In this document: piece by piece, positions 1 through 8,701 of the stretch
Layout of the letters: each line of letters starts with the position of its first letter
Position numbering within the stretch: the stretch's first letter is position 1
Assembly (NCBI RefSeq): GCF_044003965.1
Contig: NZ_JBAWKC010000001.1
Coordinates: 930,001-994,000, forward strand
Length of the DNA stretch: 64,000 nt
Reading direction: 5' to 3'
Source: Yeosuana aquiaggeris
Lineage (GTDB): Bacteria > Bacteroidota > Bacteroidia > Flavobacteriales > Flavobacteriaceae
Translations under genes and position numbers: made by a program
Notes under the pieces: generated by a model
What the model was told of the DNA's origin: nothing
The model's input: the letters and a program-made list of their open reading frames with translations, nothing else
The model's database searches: none

Positions 1-723
1 TCTGTTAATACAGATTATGAAAGTGAGGGTTATTATAGAATTCCAATCGCATTAAAAGATGCTGTTGGTAATGTCACAACTGATACTCTTGCAATTAAAG
101 TACTTGAAAAAAACCGGGCACCAGTATTTAATATTAAATATGAGGTCATCACGCTTAATTTGGCTTCAACTAATAAAACATTAACTATTGATCCGTTCGA
201 TATGTTTAGTGATCCAGATGGCGATGGCATACAAGTGTTGGCAGGAAATTACAATCCGGAAATTGTTGATATGGCACTTGGTAGCTCTTTTATAAATTTA
301 AATCCTTTAAAAGTAGGAACAGGTCAGCTTGTATTTGGAGCCGATGACGGCAAAGCAGACGGGTTTGTATTGTATTTAGTCTACGTTAATGTAATTAACG
401 ATTTAGAGCAAGCAGATGGTGTGCCCGACGGGTTTTTTAAGGATGTTATTTTTGATGACTCAGAGTTACCCGCAATTTTTACACCAAATCCTGTGGTAAA
501 TGATTTCGCAAAACTTTATTACAGGTTAGATGTGCCTGCAAATGTGAGTATTAAAATATACAATTCATTTGGTCAATTACAACAAGAAACAAGTAAAACT
601 GCTGTGTCAGCTGGCGAACATGTAGAAAGATTATCTTTTGGAAAAATAGCACCAGGGTTTTATATCTGTGTTTTAAGTGCAGAAGACAAAGCATATAAAA
701 GTTTTAAAATAATAGTAAAATAG
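1..723 (+). CDS. C-terminal part of a T9SS-secreted multidomain protein (5' end outside window)
   Basis: The reading frame is open from base 1, so this is the last 240 codons of a larger gene whose start lies upstream. The first ~55 residues look like the end of a beta-sandwich repeat. They are followed by an 'NRAPVF' linker and a cadherin/Ig-like segment with an aspartate-rich 'DPDGDG' calcium-binding style motif. From about residue 159 ('FTPNPVVNDF') to the end the sequence is a typical type IX secretion type A sorting domain: PNPV opening, 'IYNSFGQ', 'GFYICVL' and a lysine-rich end. The protein is therefore expected to be secreted or anchored at the cell surface. The catalytic part, if any, is not visible. 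Large flavobacterial subtilases and adhesins both carry this arrangement. Confidence 0.85.
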   Translation, partial: SVNTDYESEGYYRIPIALKDAVGNVTTDTLAIKVLEKNRAPVFNIKYEVITLNLASTNKTLTIDPFDMFSDPDGDGIQVLAGNYNPEIVDMALGSSFINLNPLKVGTGQLVFGADDGKADGFVLYLVYVNVINDLEQADGVPDGFFKDVIFDDSELPAIFTPNPVVNDFAKLYYRLDVPANVSIKIYNSFGQLQQETSKTAVSAGEHVERLSFGKIAPGFYICVLSAEDKAYKSFKIIVK

Positions 724-802
724 CCGTACAAAGAAAAAGGCTAAAGTCATTTAAGCTTTAAGGAAGGTTTAAAGGTTCATGGATAAATATTATTGTAAAT
801 AA

Positions 803-831
803 TTGACACACATTACTTAACTGCATATAAT
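803..831 (+). promoter_or_regulatory. Promoter-like element with perfect TTGACA-N17-TATAAT
   Basis: TTGACA lies at 803-808 and TATAAT at 826-831, separated by exactly 17 bases. This matches the enterobacterial sigma-70 consensus, not the usual Bacteroidota TTG-N19-TAnnTTTG form. If used, transcription would start near base 838. That would exclude the ATG at 834 as the start codon and favour the one at 867. No experimental support is available. Confidence 0.4.
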
Positions 832-866
832 TTATGTATTGGGATAATTTAAAAATAGTGAGAAAT

Positions 867-1208
867 ATGATTAATCGCAATTTGATTTCATCTGATAAAC
901 TGAAGGAGGAGGAGTATGAAATTACTAGTGCCCATGCAAAATATTTTGATGGTGAACGCAAAATATCAGGAGAATTGATAATTACAAGTCAGCGCATTGT
1001 TTTTTCATCAAAGTCTGGGCAGGGTATATCTCTGGACTTAGATGAAATAGAATTGGTGAAATCTAACAAGCATATTTTTGCTGTGAAGGATAAACTGACA
1101 ATTGTAGGCAAAAAGAAAGAATACCTCTTTTTTCTTAACTATTCAGAAGATTGGGTATCATTAATAGAGCAATTGTTAAAGCATAAATTTGAGGGCTTGG
1201 AACAATGA
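867..1208 (+). CDS. Small GRAM/PH-like domain protein
   Basis: A protein of about 113 residues if started at the ATG at 867; an in-frame ATG at 834 adds 11 residues but sits only 3 bases after a strong -10-like box. The core has the GRAM/PH-like pattern: 'GELIITSQRIVFSSKSG' (a beta-strand pair in which a protein is told to appear on a membrane surface), then 'ISLDLDEIELVKSNKHIFAVKDKLTIVGKKKEYLF', and a C-terminal amphipathic helix. No signal peptide or membrane segment is seen, so it is probably cytoplasmic. It stands alone between a T9SS gene and a terminator. The precise role is unknown; the fold assignment comes from pattern only. Confidence 0.65.
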   Translation: MINRNLISSDKLKEEEYEITSAHAKYFDGERKISGELIITSQRIVFSSKSGQGISLDLDEIELVKSNKHIFAVKDKLTIVGKKKEYLFFLNYSEDWVSLIEQLLKHKFEGLEQ

Positions 1209-1281
1209 TTTTTTTGTGTAAGCCTCTAATATAAATTAAGTTAATTTTTTTGTACGTTTTTTAAGTATTAGTCAATTAGTA

Positions 1282-1318
1282 AAAGGCCTTGCGATTTTTT
1301 TCGCAGGGCTTTTATTTT
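1282..1318 (+). terminator. Rho-independent terminator after the GRAM-like gene
   Basis: An 8-bp stem (GCCTTGCG / CGCAGGGC, one G-U pair) encloses a 7-8 base T-rich loop and is followed by TTTTATTTT. It lies about 75 bases after the stop codon of the upstream gene. Confidence 0.75.
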
Positions 1319-1320
1319 AT

Positions 1321-1860
1321 GACTATTGCCAATGTGCTAATGAAACGATAACACAACGGTTATATCTTTGAAATTAATCCAGGGTCATCTAATTTTTGGA
1401 GGAATCTAAAAATATCCATTATCTCTTCAAGAAAGTTTCAACTTTGGTTTGTCAGTATCAATGGAACAATCATACTGAAATATTGAAGTTTTAAATTTTA
1501 GTTTTCAACAATCTAGTTTGTTAACTGGAGACTTGATTTAAAATAACATTGGTTTAAATTGTATAGACTTCAATCTTATAAAAATAGATATCTAATAATT
1601 TCGTATTAAGATTTTATTGGAATGAAAAAGACCCTAAATCAATATCAATCCGTCAAGAAGATATCAAGGAAGAGCCTTTATAAATTGTGTAAAAGGAGTG
1701 TTTCTTGTAGAAGCTATTAACAATCTCTGTTTGTTTCACTCTTTTAATTCTTGCAGCTAACTTAATAATAATATTTAGAATAATCGTTAAAAAACAAAAA
1801 TATTCGATGAAATACATTAAATATTTAAATAATACCATTGCGGACTAGCATCGAAAATCT
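1321..1860. other. Gene-free stretch, probably decayed coding DNA
   Basis: About 540 bases without a convincing intact gene on either strand. Short open runs in all plus-strand frames are interrupted every 10-30 codons. No repeat, RNA gene or insertion sequence end is recognised. The stretch runs directly into the pseudogene that ends at 2221, so it may be the more heavily eroded 5' part of the same gene. Confidence 0.4.
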
Positions 1861-2221
1861 TTTGTGTTTAAACCAACAACTGCTTTACAAACGTGAAGAA
1901 GAGCCATTAATTTAAACTCTAACAATTATGAAGTGATATTTCAACCTGAGATTATTGAAAGGTATTTAATTTTTTTTACAAGAACATTTGCTATTACTCC
2001 GTTAAGATCAAATGGCGTTGGCATAAACTTTAAAGCCTGAACTATATACTTTGGATAATTTTAAAAAGAAATATGAAATAAAGGTTAATATTAAAGATAA
2101 AAACCAATATTATAACATGTACTTAACAATTGGTTTAGAAGGTTCTGCTTCTTTTAATGTTTCAAGTTATAACAGAGGAAGTATATCTTATAATGGAAAA
2201 AACGAATCTATTAAAGAGTAA
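1861..2221 (+). pseudogene. Remnant of an unidentified protein gene (stop plus frameshift)
   Basis: A protein-like sequence can be followed across two reading frames. In frame 1 from 1864 it reads 'VFKPTTALQT', a TGA at 1894-1896, then 'INLNSNNYEVIFQPEIIE' and on to a second TGA at 2038. About 5 bases before that second stop the coding sense switches by one base to a frame reading 'KPELYTLDNFKKKYEIKV', which continues with ordinary amino-acid composition to a TAA at 2219-2221. One nonsense codon and one frameshift are therefore needed to explain it. No start codon or family can be named. Confidence 0.5.
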
Positions 2222-2264
2222 GGAAAGGAGATTTCAAGATTTTCAAAACATCTTTTTTCTTTAT

Positions 2265-2966
2265 TTATTCTAACGTTTTATTTTTCTTATTGGCTCCAAT
2301 GGGTAGGTTTAAATCAAGAAAAAAAGAACTGTTATTAGAGCCATTAATACCTTTGTAAACATTAGTCAAACCATAATAATATTTTAAACTTATAGTCATG
2401 CCCGATTTTGGCACTAATTTGTATCCTGTACCTAGTGTTAAACCTGCATCCAATCTATTGATCTGATTACTATTAAAATCTTTTATTTTAATTTCTCTAT
2501 GGTCAATATCAGAATTAAATTCAACCCATGATTTATACATGAGTCCAAACTGCGGACCAAATGTAATATGTATTCTGTTTGGGAAATTATATTTTAAAAA
2601 AGCTGGAATTATAAAATATTTTATTTTCTGACTGTAAGCACCATTTTCAGGATACGCTTCAATTCCAATAAAATCAAGATCATTGGATGTTAATTTATTA
2701 TCACCAAGATTAGCCTTTGCTAATACTCCAGTATAAATATTCCATTGGTTTTTTAATCTGAAATCAAAATAAAAACCAAGGTTAAATGAGGTTAAAGGTC
2801 TATTTGCTTCTAATTCAGAAATATTAGAAAAGTTAAAACCACCGACTAACCCAAATTCTAATCCGTCAGAATTTAATTTATCACCAAATAAAAGCGTTAG
2901 TAAAATTTGAGATTGCATGGTAAAACCAAAAAGGATAACCACTAATGTTAAGATATATTTTTTCAA
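2265..2966 (-). CDS. Outer-membrane beta-barrel protein (PorT/OMP_b-brl type)
   Basis: A 233-residue protein beginning with a signal peptide ('KKYILTLVVILFGF', cut near 'MQSQ'). It is followed by alternating amphipathic strands typical of the Bacteroidota PorT-like barrel family: 'FGLVGGFNFSNIS', 'FNLGFYFDFRL', 'IYTGVLAKANLG', 'IPAFLKYNF' and 'GLTLGTGYKL'. No ATG is available before the signal peptide. A TTG at 2966 with an AAAGAAGAAAAA stretch just upstream is the best start, and it lies 17 bases after the stop of the decayed gene at 2983-3590. A further TTG at 2996 would overlap that gene. Likely an integral outer-membrane protein of unknown cargo. Confidence 0.75.
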   Translation of the reverse strand: MKKYILTLVVILFGFTMQSQILLTLLFGDKLNSDGLEFGLVGGFNFSNISELEANRPLTSFNLGFYFDFRLKNQWNIYTGVLAKANLGDNKLTSNDLDFIGIEAYPENGAYSQKIKYFIIPAFLKYNFPNRIHITFGPQFGLMYKSWVEFNSDIDHREIKIKDFNSNQINRLDAGLTLGTGYKLVPKSGMTISLKYYYGLTNVYKGINGSNNSSFFLDLNLPIGANKKNKTLE

Positions 2967-2982
2967 TTTTTCTTCTTTTTTA

Positions 2983-3590
2983 TTATAAACAGTCAATCTT
3001 CAATTCAGAAGCTAATTGAAAAGTGGCTTCCTTAGCTTTTGGAAAATAAATACTTTGTCCCGGGGTTAATAAACTTGCGGCACCCCCCCCCAATTGCAGC
3101 AACTCTTCCTGCGCCTCTTCCACCATCAAAGAGTGCCCCTATGCCCACACCAATTGCCGCTTTTTTATGGTTTGTTCGGCTTGATCTTCAGTGGTTCTTG
3201 TTTTGTTTCTGTTTTTACCGGTTGTAAATAATTGTCTATAATAAAACCTCCTACCGTTACAATAAAAATACTCGATCTACGACTCTTATTGTCAGATTCT
3301 AATACGTCAATCTGTACCAGGGTGCCTGCAGGAATCAAAACTTTTCCTTTTGAAGTAATATCTCTTGCCAGATCTGCAAAAAAATGATCTCCAGATTTAA
3401 AATTCTTTGCATAAATATCTTTACTTGTTTTTAATTGTATTATAGTTCCAACTGGCAAGTTTGGTGGCTCCTAAAAGTGTTTTTTCCAAATAATTTCATT
3501 TTTAATAGGAGAATGCATATTAATATTGGAAAAGGCAACAAAAGTTAAACAAATCAAAGTGACCGTAGATAAAAATATTTTTAACTTCAT
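2983..3590 (-). pseudogene. Broken secreted glycine-zipper protein gene
   Basis: An ATG at 3590 opens a signal peptide ('MKLKIFLSTVTLICLTFVAF'). An in-frame TAG at 3471-3473 (codon 40) stops it. The same frame resumes with 'LPVGTIIQLKTSKDIYAK' and 'VLIPAGTLVQIDV'. Near 3180 the sense moves to another frame reading 'AEQTIKKAAIGVGIGALFDG', a glycine-zipper-like segment. At a run of nine C (3083-3091, G on the coding strand) it shifts again to 'AASLLTPGQSIYFPKAKEAT', ending at TAA 2983-2985. Three lesions are needed for one full product of about 200 residues. The product was presumably an exported envelope protein. Sequence error at the homopolymer could explain one lesion but not the nonsense codon. 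Confidence 0.7.
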
Positions 3591-3689
3591 AGGTGTTATA
3601 TATTTAAAAGTAATATTATTTTCTTTTTAACAAATATTGCAAAAAAGAAATAAAAAAAATCTAATGTTTTATTATAAAAATATTTGTAA

Positions 3690-4238
3690 TTATTTTTTAG
3701 GTTTAAATGAGAAATGTTGGCCACCAAGCGATGCTTCATACATTAAACCACCAATAGTTTGCGTAAATACAGCAACCCCGTTTTGATAAGCGACATCAAT
3801 TGAAGCCCCAGAGGTTATGGCAACTGCTGAAGCCTGTGCATCAAACTTTAAATTACCTTTTGTAAAAGTCTCAAAAGCTTTTTTGTTTTCAAAGAAAATA
3901 ACCTCACTATATTGCTGGCCACCTGCTTGCAGCCCAATAGAAGCCTGTTTCAATTTTGACGATCCTATAACAGTGTTATTTTGATATACAATTCCAGATC
4001 CTGCAGCACCTCCAATACCTAAGCCAGCCTTGGTTACTTTAGGAAAAACCACATAACCATAAGCTTTTTCCTTAAAAGATTGTAGCTTAGGTGTTTGTTC
4101 TATCATTGTTGTTAAGGCTTGATTGGCTTCTTTTTGTAATTCAGGATTCCAACCACCTACTTGGGCATAAGAAGTACCAAAAAACAATGTCAGAATTATG
4201 AGAAGAACTAATGTTTTTTTTAAATTGTTAAGTTTCAT
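3690..4238 (-). CDS. SYLF-domain (YSC84/DUF500-type) exported lipid-binding protein
   Basis: A 182-residue protein with a cleavable signal peptide (residues 1-25, '...FFGTSYAQ'). It then covers the whole SYLF/Ysc84 domain: 'AYGYVVFPKVTKAGLGIGGA', 'GSGIVYQNN', 'ASIGLQAGGQQYSEVIFFEN', 'AITSGASIDVAYQNGVAVFT' and 'GGLMYEASLGGQHFSF'. Eukaryotic members of the family bind phosphoinositides; bacterial exported members are thought to sit in the periplasm or outer membrane with an ill-defined lipid-linked role. Length matches the family. It lies between decayed envelope genes and appears intact. Confidence 0.88.
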   Translation of the reverse strand: MKLNNLKKTLVLLIILTLFFGTSYAQVGGWNPELQKEANQALTTMIEQTPKLQSFKEKAYGYVVFPKVTKAGLGIGGAAGSGIVYQNNTVIGSSKLKQASIGLQAGGQQYSEVIFFENKKAFETFTKGNLKFDAQASAVAITSGASIDVAYQNGVAVFTQTIGGLMYEASLGGQHFSFKPKK

Positions 4239-4418
4239 TATATCTAAAATTTAATATAGGTTTAAGGATATCTTGGTTTTGATAAAGTTTAAAATTAATA
4301 TATTCTATTATAAAATAAAATATATTGACATATTATATTTCCCGTATGTTAATTCATTAATTTTTATGGCTGCATCATCGAACTTTTAAATTTAATTAAC
4401 ACTAATCCATTTAACCAT

Positions 4419-4538
4419 ATGAAAGCGGTAGTTTTATTTAATAGAACAACTCTTGCGGGTAGTATTTTATTTTTACTGCCCATTAGTATATTGATCATTT
4501 TATTCTATAAAGTTTTCATTTTGACTTTTTTAGTTTGA
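4419..4538 (+). pseudogene. 39-codon membrane-segment ORF, likely remnant of a DUF502-like protein
   Basis: ATG at 4419 opens 39 codons ending in TGA at 4536-4538. The translation contains 'TTLAGSILFLLPISILII', which resembles the first membrane segment of DUF502-type inner-membrane proteins (a glycine, then LLP, then hydrophobic). The rest of such a protein is absent: downstream frames have early stops. The remainder of the 455-base gap between 4239 and 4694 shows nothing else recognisable. It could be a genuine one-segment small protein, but a truncated remnant fits the surrounding decay better. Confidence 0.4.
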
Positions 4539-4694
4539 TATATCATGAAAGAATTTGATTTTACGTGTATCAAATATGTGCCTCATTAGCTTTAAGATTG
4601 TACTGAGCTAAAAGGTTTATTTTACTCTATCACATTTTTATTGCTCTATTTAAAGTTATCTATTGGGTAAATAACTTTATTTTTATCAGTATTA

Positions 4695-6878
4695 TTAATT
4701 CAATTCTTTTGAGTCGCTATTAGATTTTTTTTCATCAGACGCTTCCAACATATCATACTTAATTTTAAATCGCGATATAGAACCTATGTTTTCATGTTCT
4801 TTTAATTCTGACGTTATGACCGTGATATTCGTGGAGTCCTTCATTCTGAAAAGATATTCCTGAGTGTTTTTAATTAAAGCTTTGTTAAATAGGTTTGCTA
4901 GTGAATCAGCAGTTTGTGGTTTCATTAATTGATGCACAGCCTCTTTTATACTTATAGAGTCATTTCCCATTAGGGTTCTCAAATACATTTCAAAATCTGT
5001 ATCCTCTGTCAAATAATCTTTTTCCGTATCTCTAAAATACTGTTTTCCTAATTCTGAATAAGCAATAGCCTCTCGTTGTAAATCAGGGTCAACAAAATGG
5101 TTTAATTCTATTTTTAGACCTTCTTTTTTAGATTCCATTTCCAATAATTTATCCAATTTCCTAAATTGCCTTTCAGAAGGGATTGTATCGGTATAAGTGA
5201 ATTTCAGCTCTTCAAACTCTTTAGGATCACCATCCACCAAACCTGCTAAAAAGTTAATAGGACTTGCAACGGTTTTAATAATAAGGTTTTTAAAAGTATT
5301 CCAAACTATTTTACCAACACTTACTTGGGGGTCGTTTAAATCGCCTCTTACAGGGATTTCCAAATTAACATCACCATTTTTGTCTTTTAATAAAAACAAT
5401 GCAAATTTTAATGGTAAACTATAAAGCCCGCTTTTATTGTTAGATACTGATACATTTTTAACTAATAATTTATTCTCACTTTTTATGTTTCCATTGGTAA
5501 TTTTTGATTGTGAATAATAGTAGAAATCCCCTTTTAAAATATTATGCCCTGTATAGTAACTGGAGTAAACATTGATATCAGAAAGTAAAAAATTCTCTAT
5601 AGTTAAATCTAAATTTAAGTTCGTATAGTCAGATGGGATAAAGCCCAATTTGGCGTTCAAGGTTCCGCGATTATTAAGCAACATTTCAGAATAAATATTT
5701 ACCCATTCAGCATCACTAAAAATATCTTTAGATTCTGCTGTGACGTCACTTAAATGATAATCAAATCGTTTACCGGTTAAATTATCACTATAGTCTAAAA
5801 CACCTTTATTCACACTTAAATTGTGAATAGCATAATACATACTAGAGGTAGAATCAATGGCTGTTTCTTCAGGTTCTGGATACAATTTAAAAATTCTAAA
5901 CATATTATTAGTCACTGAATCCATCTCAAAATAAGCATATGGTTCATATAATTTTAGAGAATCAATAACGTAATGGCTATTATGATAATCAATATCTTTC
6001 AGAATACAATCCACTCGAGTTGCTCCCAAAAACTTTTTGTTATTAGCATTGGTCATTACAAAGTCATGGACATCTACATGTCCAGTCACAATAGATTTTA
6101 CAGGATCATTCGTGTTCCCTTTAATAAGAATTTGACAATTCAGTAGGCCATCAAAACTGTTAACTTCTGAATATTCTAAAACATACTCGTAGAAAGGTTC
6201 TAAAAATAAATCCTTTACTGTGATCATGGCATCAAATTCACCATCAACAGGATTTATATTTAAATCAGACTCTAAATAACCGCCGTTTCTAAAATTAAAT
6301 TTAACATCAGCATTGCTCTTTTCTTTTTGATCCCAGCTAACATATGGAATTATAAATGAAAAATCTTCAATATGAGTTTCTTTCCCAACCGTCTGATTAT
6401 CGAAAAAGAAATTAGCATCTTTTATTTCTATATTTGATAAGTTATACTTAACAGGCTCTGCCGTTACACTATTATTTGCTGTGGTGTCTTCTGAAGAGGT
6501 ATGAAAGGTTATTAAATCGTGAAAATTAAAAACTGAATCCTTCATAACCATTTTTACCACAAGCCCTTTTAAGTAAAATTGTTCAATGTCTTTTTCGTTA
6601 TAAAAGAGTCTAATGGGCTCTAAATCAATTATTAAAGTATCGAACGATGTGAAAACATCTTTTTCATTTTGTTCAAACATTTTAAAATCATAAACTCTAG
6701 CGGTACTTGTAAAATAATTATATTTTAAGGTGCCTATTTCAATTTGTCTTCCAACAAATTCCTTACTGATTTTAACCACATAATTTTTTATAATTAGAGG
6801 TAAAAAAAATAATAGTAAAAAGACACATCCTAAAAAAATTAAGTGTCCTCTTTTTAATATCTTTATTCTAATGGCCAT
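4695..6878 (-). CDS. DUF748/AsmA-like envelope protein
   Basis: A 727-residue protein with an N-terminal membrane anchor (residues ~13-32, 'FLGCVFLLLFFLPLIIKNYV'). A long periplasmic part follows, made of repeated short beta-strand/turn units such as 'VSKEFVGRQIEIGTLKYNYF' style openings, 'DTLIIDLEPIRLFY', 'YLKGLVVKMVMKDSVFNF' and 'SNIEIKDANFFFDN'. This is the DUF748 pattern, related to AsmA/TamB-type proteins proposed to bridge the envelope and move lipids. The C-terminal third carries the region around 'LNHFVDPDLQREAIAYSELG'. The frame is uninterrupted, unlike its neighbours. It precedes a degraded Omp85-type barrel gene on the same strand, so a two-partner envelope system may once have existed here. 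Confidence 0.8.
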   Translation of the reverse strand: MAIRIKILKRGHLIFLGCVFLLLFFLPLIIKNYVVKISKEFVGRQIEIGTLKYNYFTSTARVYDFKMFEQNEKDVFTSFDTLIIDLEPIRLFYNEKDIEQFYLKGLVVKMVMKDSVFNFHDLITFHTSSEDTTANNSVTAEPVKYNLSNIEIKDANFFFDNQTVGKETHIEDFSFIIPYVSWDQKEKSNADVKFNFRNGGYLESDLNINPVDGEFDAMITVKDLFLEPFYEYVLEYSEVNSFDGLLNCQILIKGNTNDPVKSIVTGHVDVHDFVMTNANNKKFLGATRVDCILKDIDYHNSHYVIDSLKLYEPYAYFEMDSVTNNMFRIFKLYPEPEETAIDSTSSMYYAIHNLSVNKGVLDYSDNLTGKRFDYHLSDVTAESKDIFSDAEWVNIYSEMLLNNRGTLNAKLGFIPSDYTNLNLDLTIENFLLSDINVYSSYYTGHNILKGDFYYYSQSKITNGNIKSENKLLVKNVSVSNNKSGLYSLPLKFALFLLKDKNGDVNLEIPVRGDLNDPQVSVGKIVWNTFKNLIIKTVASPINFLAGLVDGDPKEFEELKFTYTDTIPSERQFRKLDKLLEMESKKEGLKIELNHFVDPDLQREAIAYSELGKQYFRDTEKDYLTEDTDFEMYLRTLMGNDSISIKEAVHQLMKPQTADSLANLFNKALIKNTQEYLFRMKDSTNITVITSELKEHENIGSISRFKIKYDMLEASDEKKSNSDSKELN

Positions 6879-6990
6879 GTATAAATAATAATTTAAGTCC
6901 TAAATTAATGAAGTAAACTTGTTGAAAATCATTCCAGTAGTTTGTAAAATAAACTTAGCTATTTTAATTTAAAAATTATAGATATAATAT

Positions 6991-8272
6991 TTAAAAAGTT
7001 TCACCAGCGTTCAGGTAAAATGCTTTGGATTGTTTAACCCAAGCCTGATTTACGATAAGATTGGTTTTTGTAGATTTATCAATTAATATTCGCAACCCCA
7101 CACTAAAGGCTGGTTGCATCGCATTAAAAAGTTTGACAGTTCTTTCTTTATCGCTAGCAGTTGTAAAATTAGCGAATACTGTACCACTAATGAGCTGGTT
7201 ACACGTAATAGGAAAAGGGTATTCAGTTTCCCTATAAACCAAATCGTGTCCACTAAATAATCCCTGGGTATACCCACGGCCACCCCGGTTGGTTTTATCC
7301 CAACCAATAGAAGGTAAATTAAGATAAGGTAATCTACAATGAGTTAAAAACTGTCCATAAGTCCAAAAAGCCAGAACGTGTTGAAGATTTTTTTGACTTA
7401 AAGGAATATAATATTTAAATTCTGTAAATAGAACAGAGCTAGAGGCTTGATTTCTACCAAAATCGGTATTAACCCTATAATTTACATTGCCATACCAGCC
7501 GTTATTAGCATTCACCTGATTGTCTCTTGAATCAAAAACAAGATTAAGACTTAAACCATTGACATAGTATTCATAATTATTAAATCCATAATTATTATTA
7601 TTGTTGTAATGGGCTGTTAGTAGGTTGTTAGTCACATCCAGTTGCTTGTCAAAAATATCGGTATAACCATCTAAATGAATACATGCACCAATATAAAAAT
7701 CAAGTGCAACTTCAAATGACACAGTCTGATGAAATTTAAAATAATTATAGTTCATGGGTTCTGCCAAAGATTCTATAACAAAATCCTTATCCTCTTTAGA
7801 TGAAGGAATAATGTCTGTACCTAATCCGTAATTGTTTTGTGAAAAAATATAGTATCTCCAATCACCACTTTAGCATATTTTATTGTCATTTAGCAGTAAA
7901 TTATTTTTAATATTTACAAGTACTTGTTTATTTGTTGTATACGTTGCTCCAACATTAAAGGATGAGTATCTATCAATATCCTTTTTGCCTTTAAAGGTAT
8001 ATTGTGCCACACCACCATATAAAAAACCAGTAGCAGGAGAGGATCCCATAACAGGGAGCACTAAAAAAAAAATTATCTTTTTTTCGTTGAGATTTTATTT
8101 TGTGTGAGGAATCTTTATTTTTAAAAAGATCTGGAAATGATTTTACTTCACACCTTTGAATAGAATCTTTAGGTGATTGAGAAAAAACATTCATAGAAAA
8201 TAATAACAATAATAAAAGCAAAGTAGGTGAATTCAGGATAAAAGAAAATATGCAAGAGTTTTCATTATTCAT
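6991..8272 (-). pseudogene. Broken Omp85/BamA-like outer-membrane barrel gene
   Basis: ATG at 8272 starts a signal peptide ('LLLLLLLFSMNVFSQ'). The frame runs to a ten-A run (8063-8072, T on the coding strand), where it must shift by one base to continue as 'PVMGSSPATGFLYGGVAQYT', typical of the start of the surface-antigen barrel. The frame meets a TAA at 7870-7872 after 'NNLLLNDNKIC' and continues in the same frame with 'SGDWRYYIFSQNNYGLGTD', 'LVFDSRDNQVNANNGWYG', 'LAFWTYGQF' and 'GGRGYTQGLF' down to 6991. 'SRDN...P/A.G' and 'RG(Y/F)' are hallmark barrel motifs of Omp85 proteins. One frameshift and one nonsense codon make this a pseudogene unless both are sequence errors. About 425 codons when joined. 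Confidence 0.78.
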
Positions 8273-8586
8273 GTTTATTTATAATTTATTCCAGTATAAA
8301 AATCTTTAGAATCAAAACTCAATAATTGGTATTAAATTGTAAAAATATAAGATAGAATTATATGACTATTAAGTTTTATAATTTTGCGATAAATAATAAT
8401 TAGCTTAACAAATCAAAGATATCAAAAACATTAGTTTTGGCAATAATAATGAATTGTTTTGTTTGATTCGCACAAATAAATAAAGGATAACCATTTTATA
8501 AGCTAGACACTATTAAAAATTGAAAGGCTATTTTATTTAATAAATTTGAATTCAAGAAATAATAAATTTATAATTATAAATTTATA
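8273..8586. other. Intergenic region upstream of two divergent genes
   Basis: No coding frame of note. A TAATTTTG element (8379-8386) fits the Bacteroidota -7 motif on the plus strand, but no TTG is found at the expected distance upstream. The stretch ends in the strong hairpin at 8587-8621. It could be a leader or a short RNA gene, or nothing. Confidence 0.3.
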
Positions 8587-8621
8587 AAAGAAAAGAGGTT
8601 AAAGATAAACCTCTTTTCTTT
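8587..8621 (+). terminator. Perfect 14-bp hairpin between divergent genes
   Basis: AAAGAAAAGAGGTT (8587-8600) pairs perfectly with AACCTCTTTTCTTT (8608-8621) around a 7-base loop. The A-rich and T-rich flanks make it usable in both directions. It is the shape of an intrinsic terminator, yet no gene ends here: the flanking genes start at 8272 (minus) and 8702 (plus). Confidence 0.65.
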
Positions 8622-8701
8622 ATTACGAACTTGTTAATTACCTTTGACTTTATGAATTGGTATTATTTTTGAGCTAAACGTTAAATAATTAAAAAATAAC
8701 T

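Noticed and set aside
1653..1838. 61-codon minus-strand ORF
   Set aside because: No ribosome site, no family and poor composition; lies in an AT-rich decayed region.
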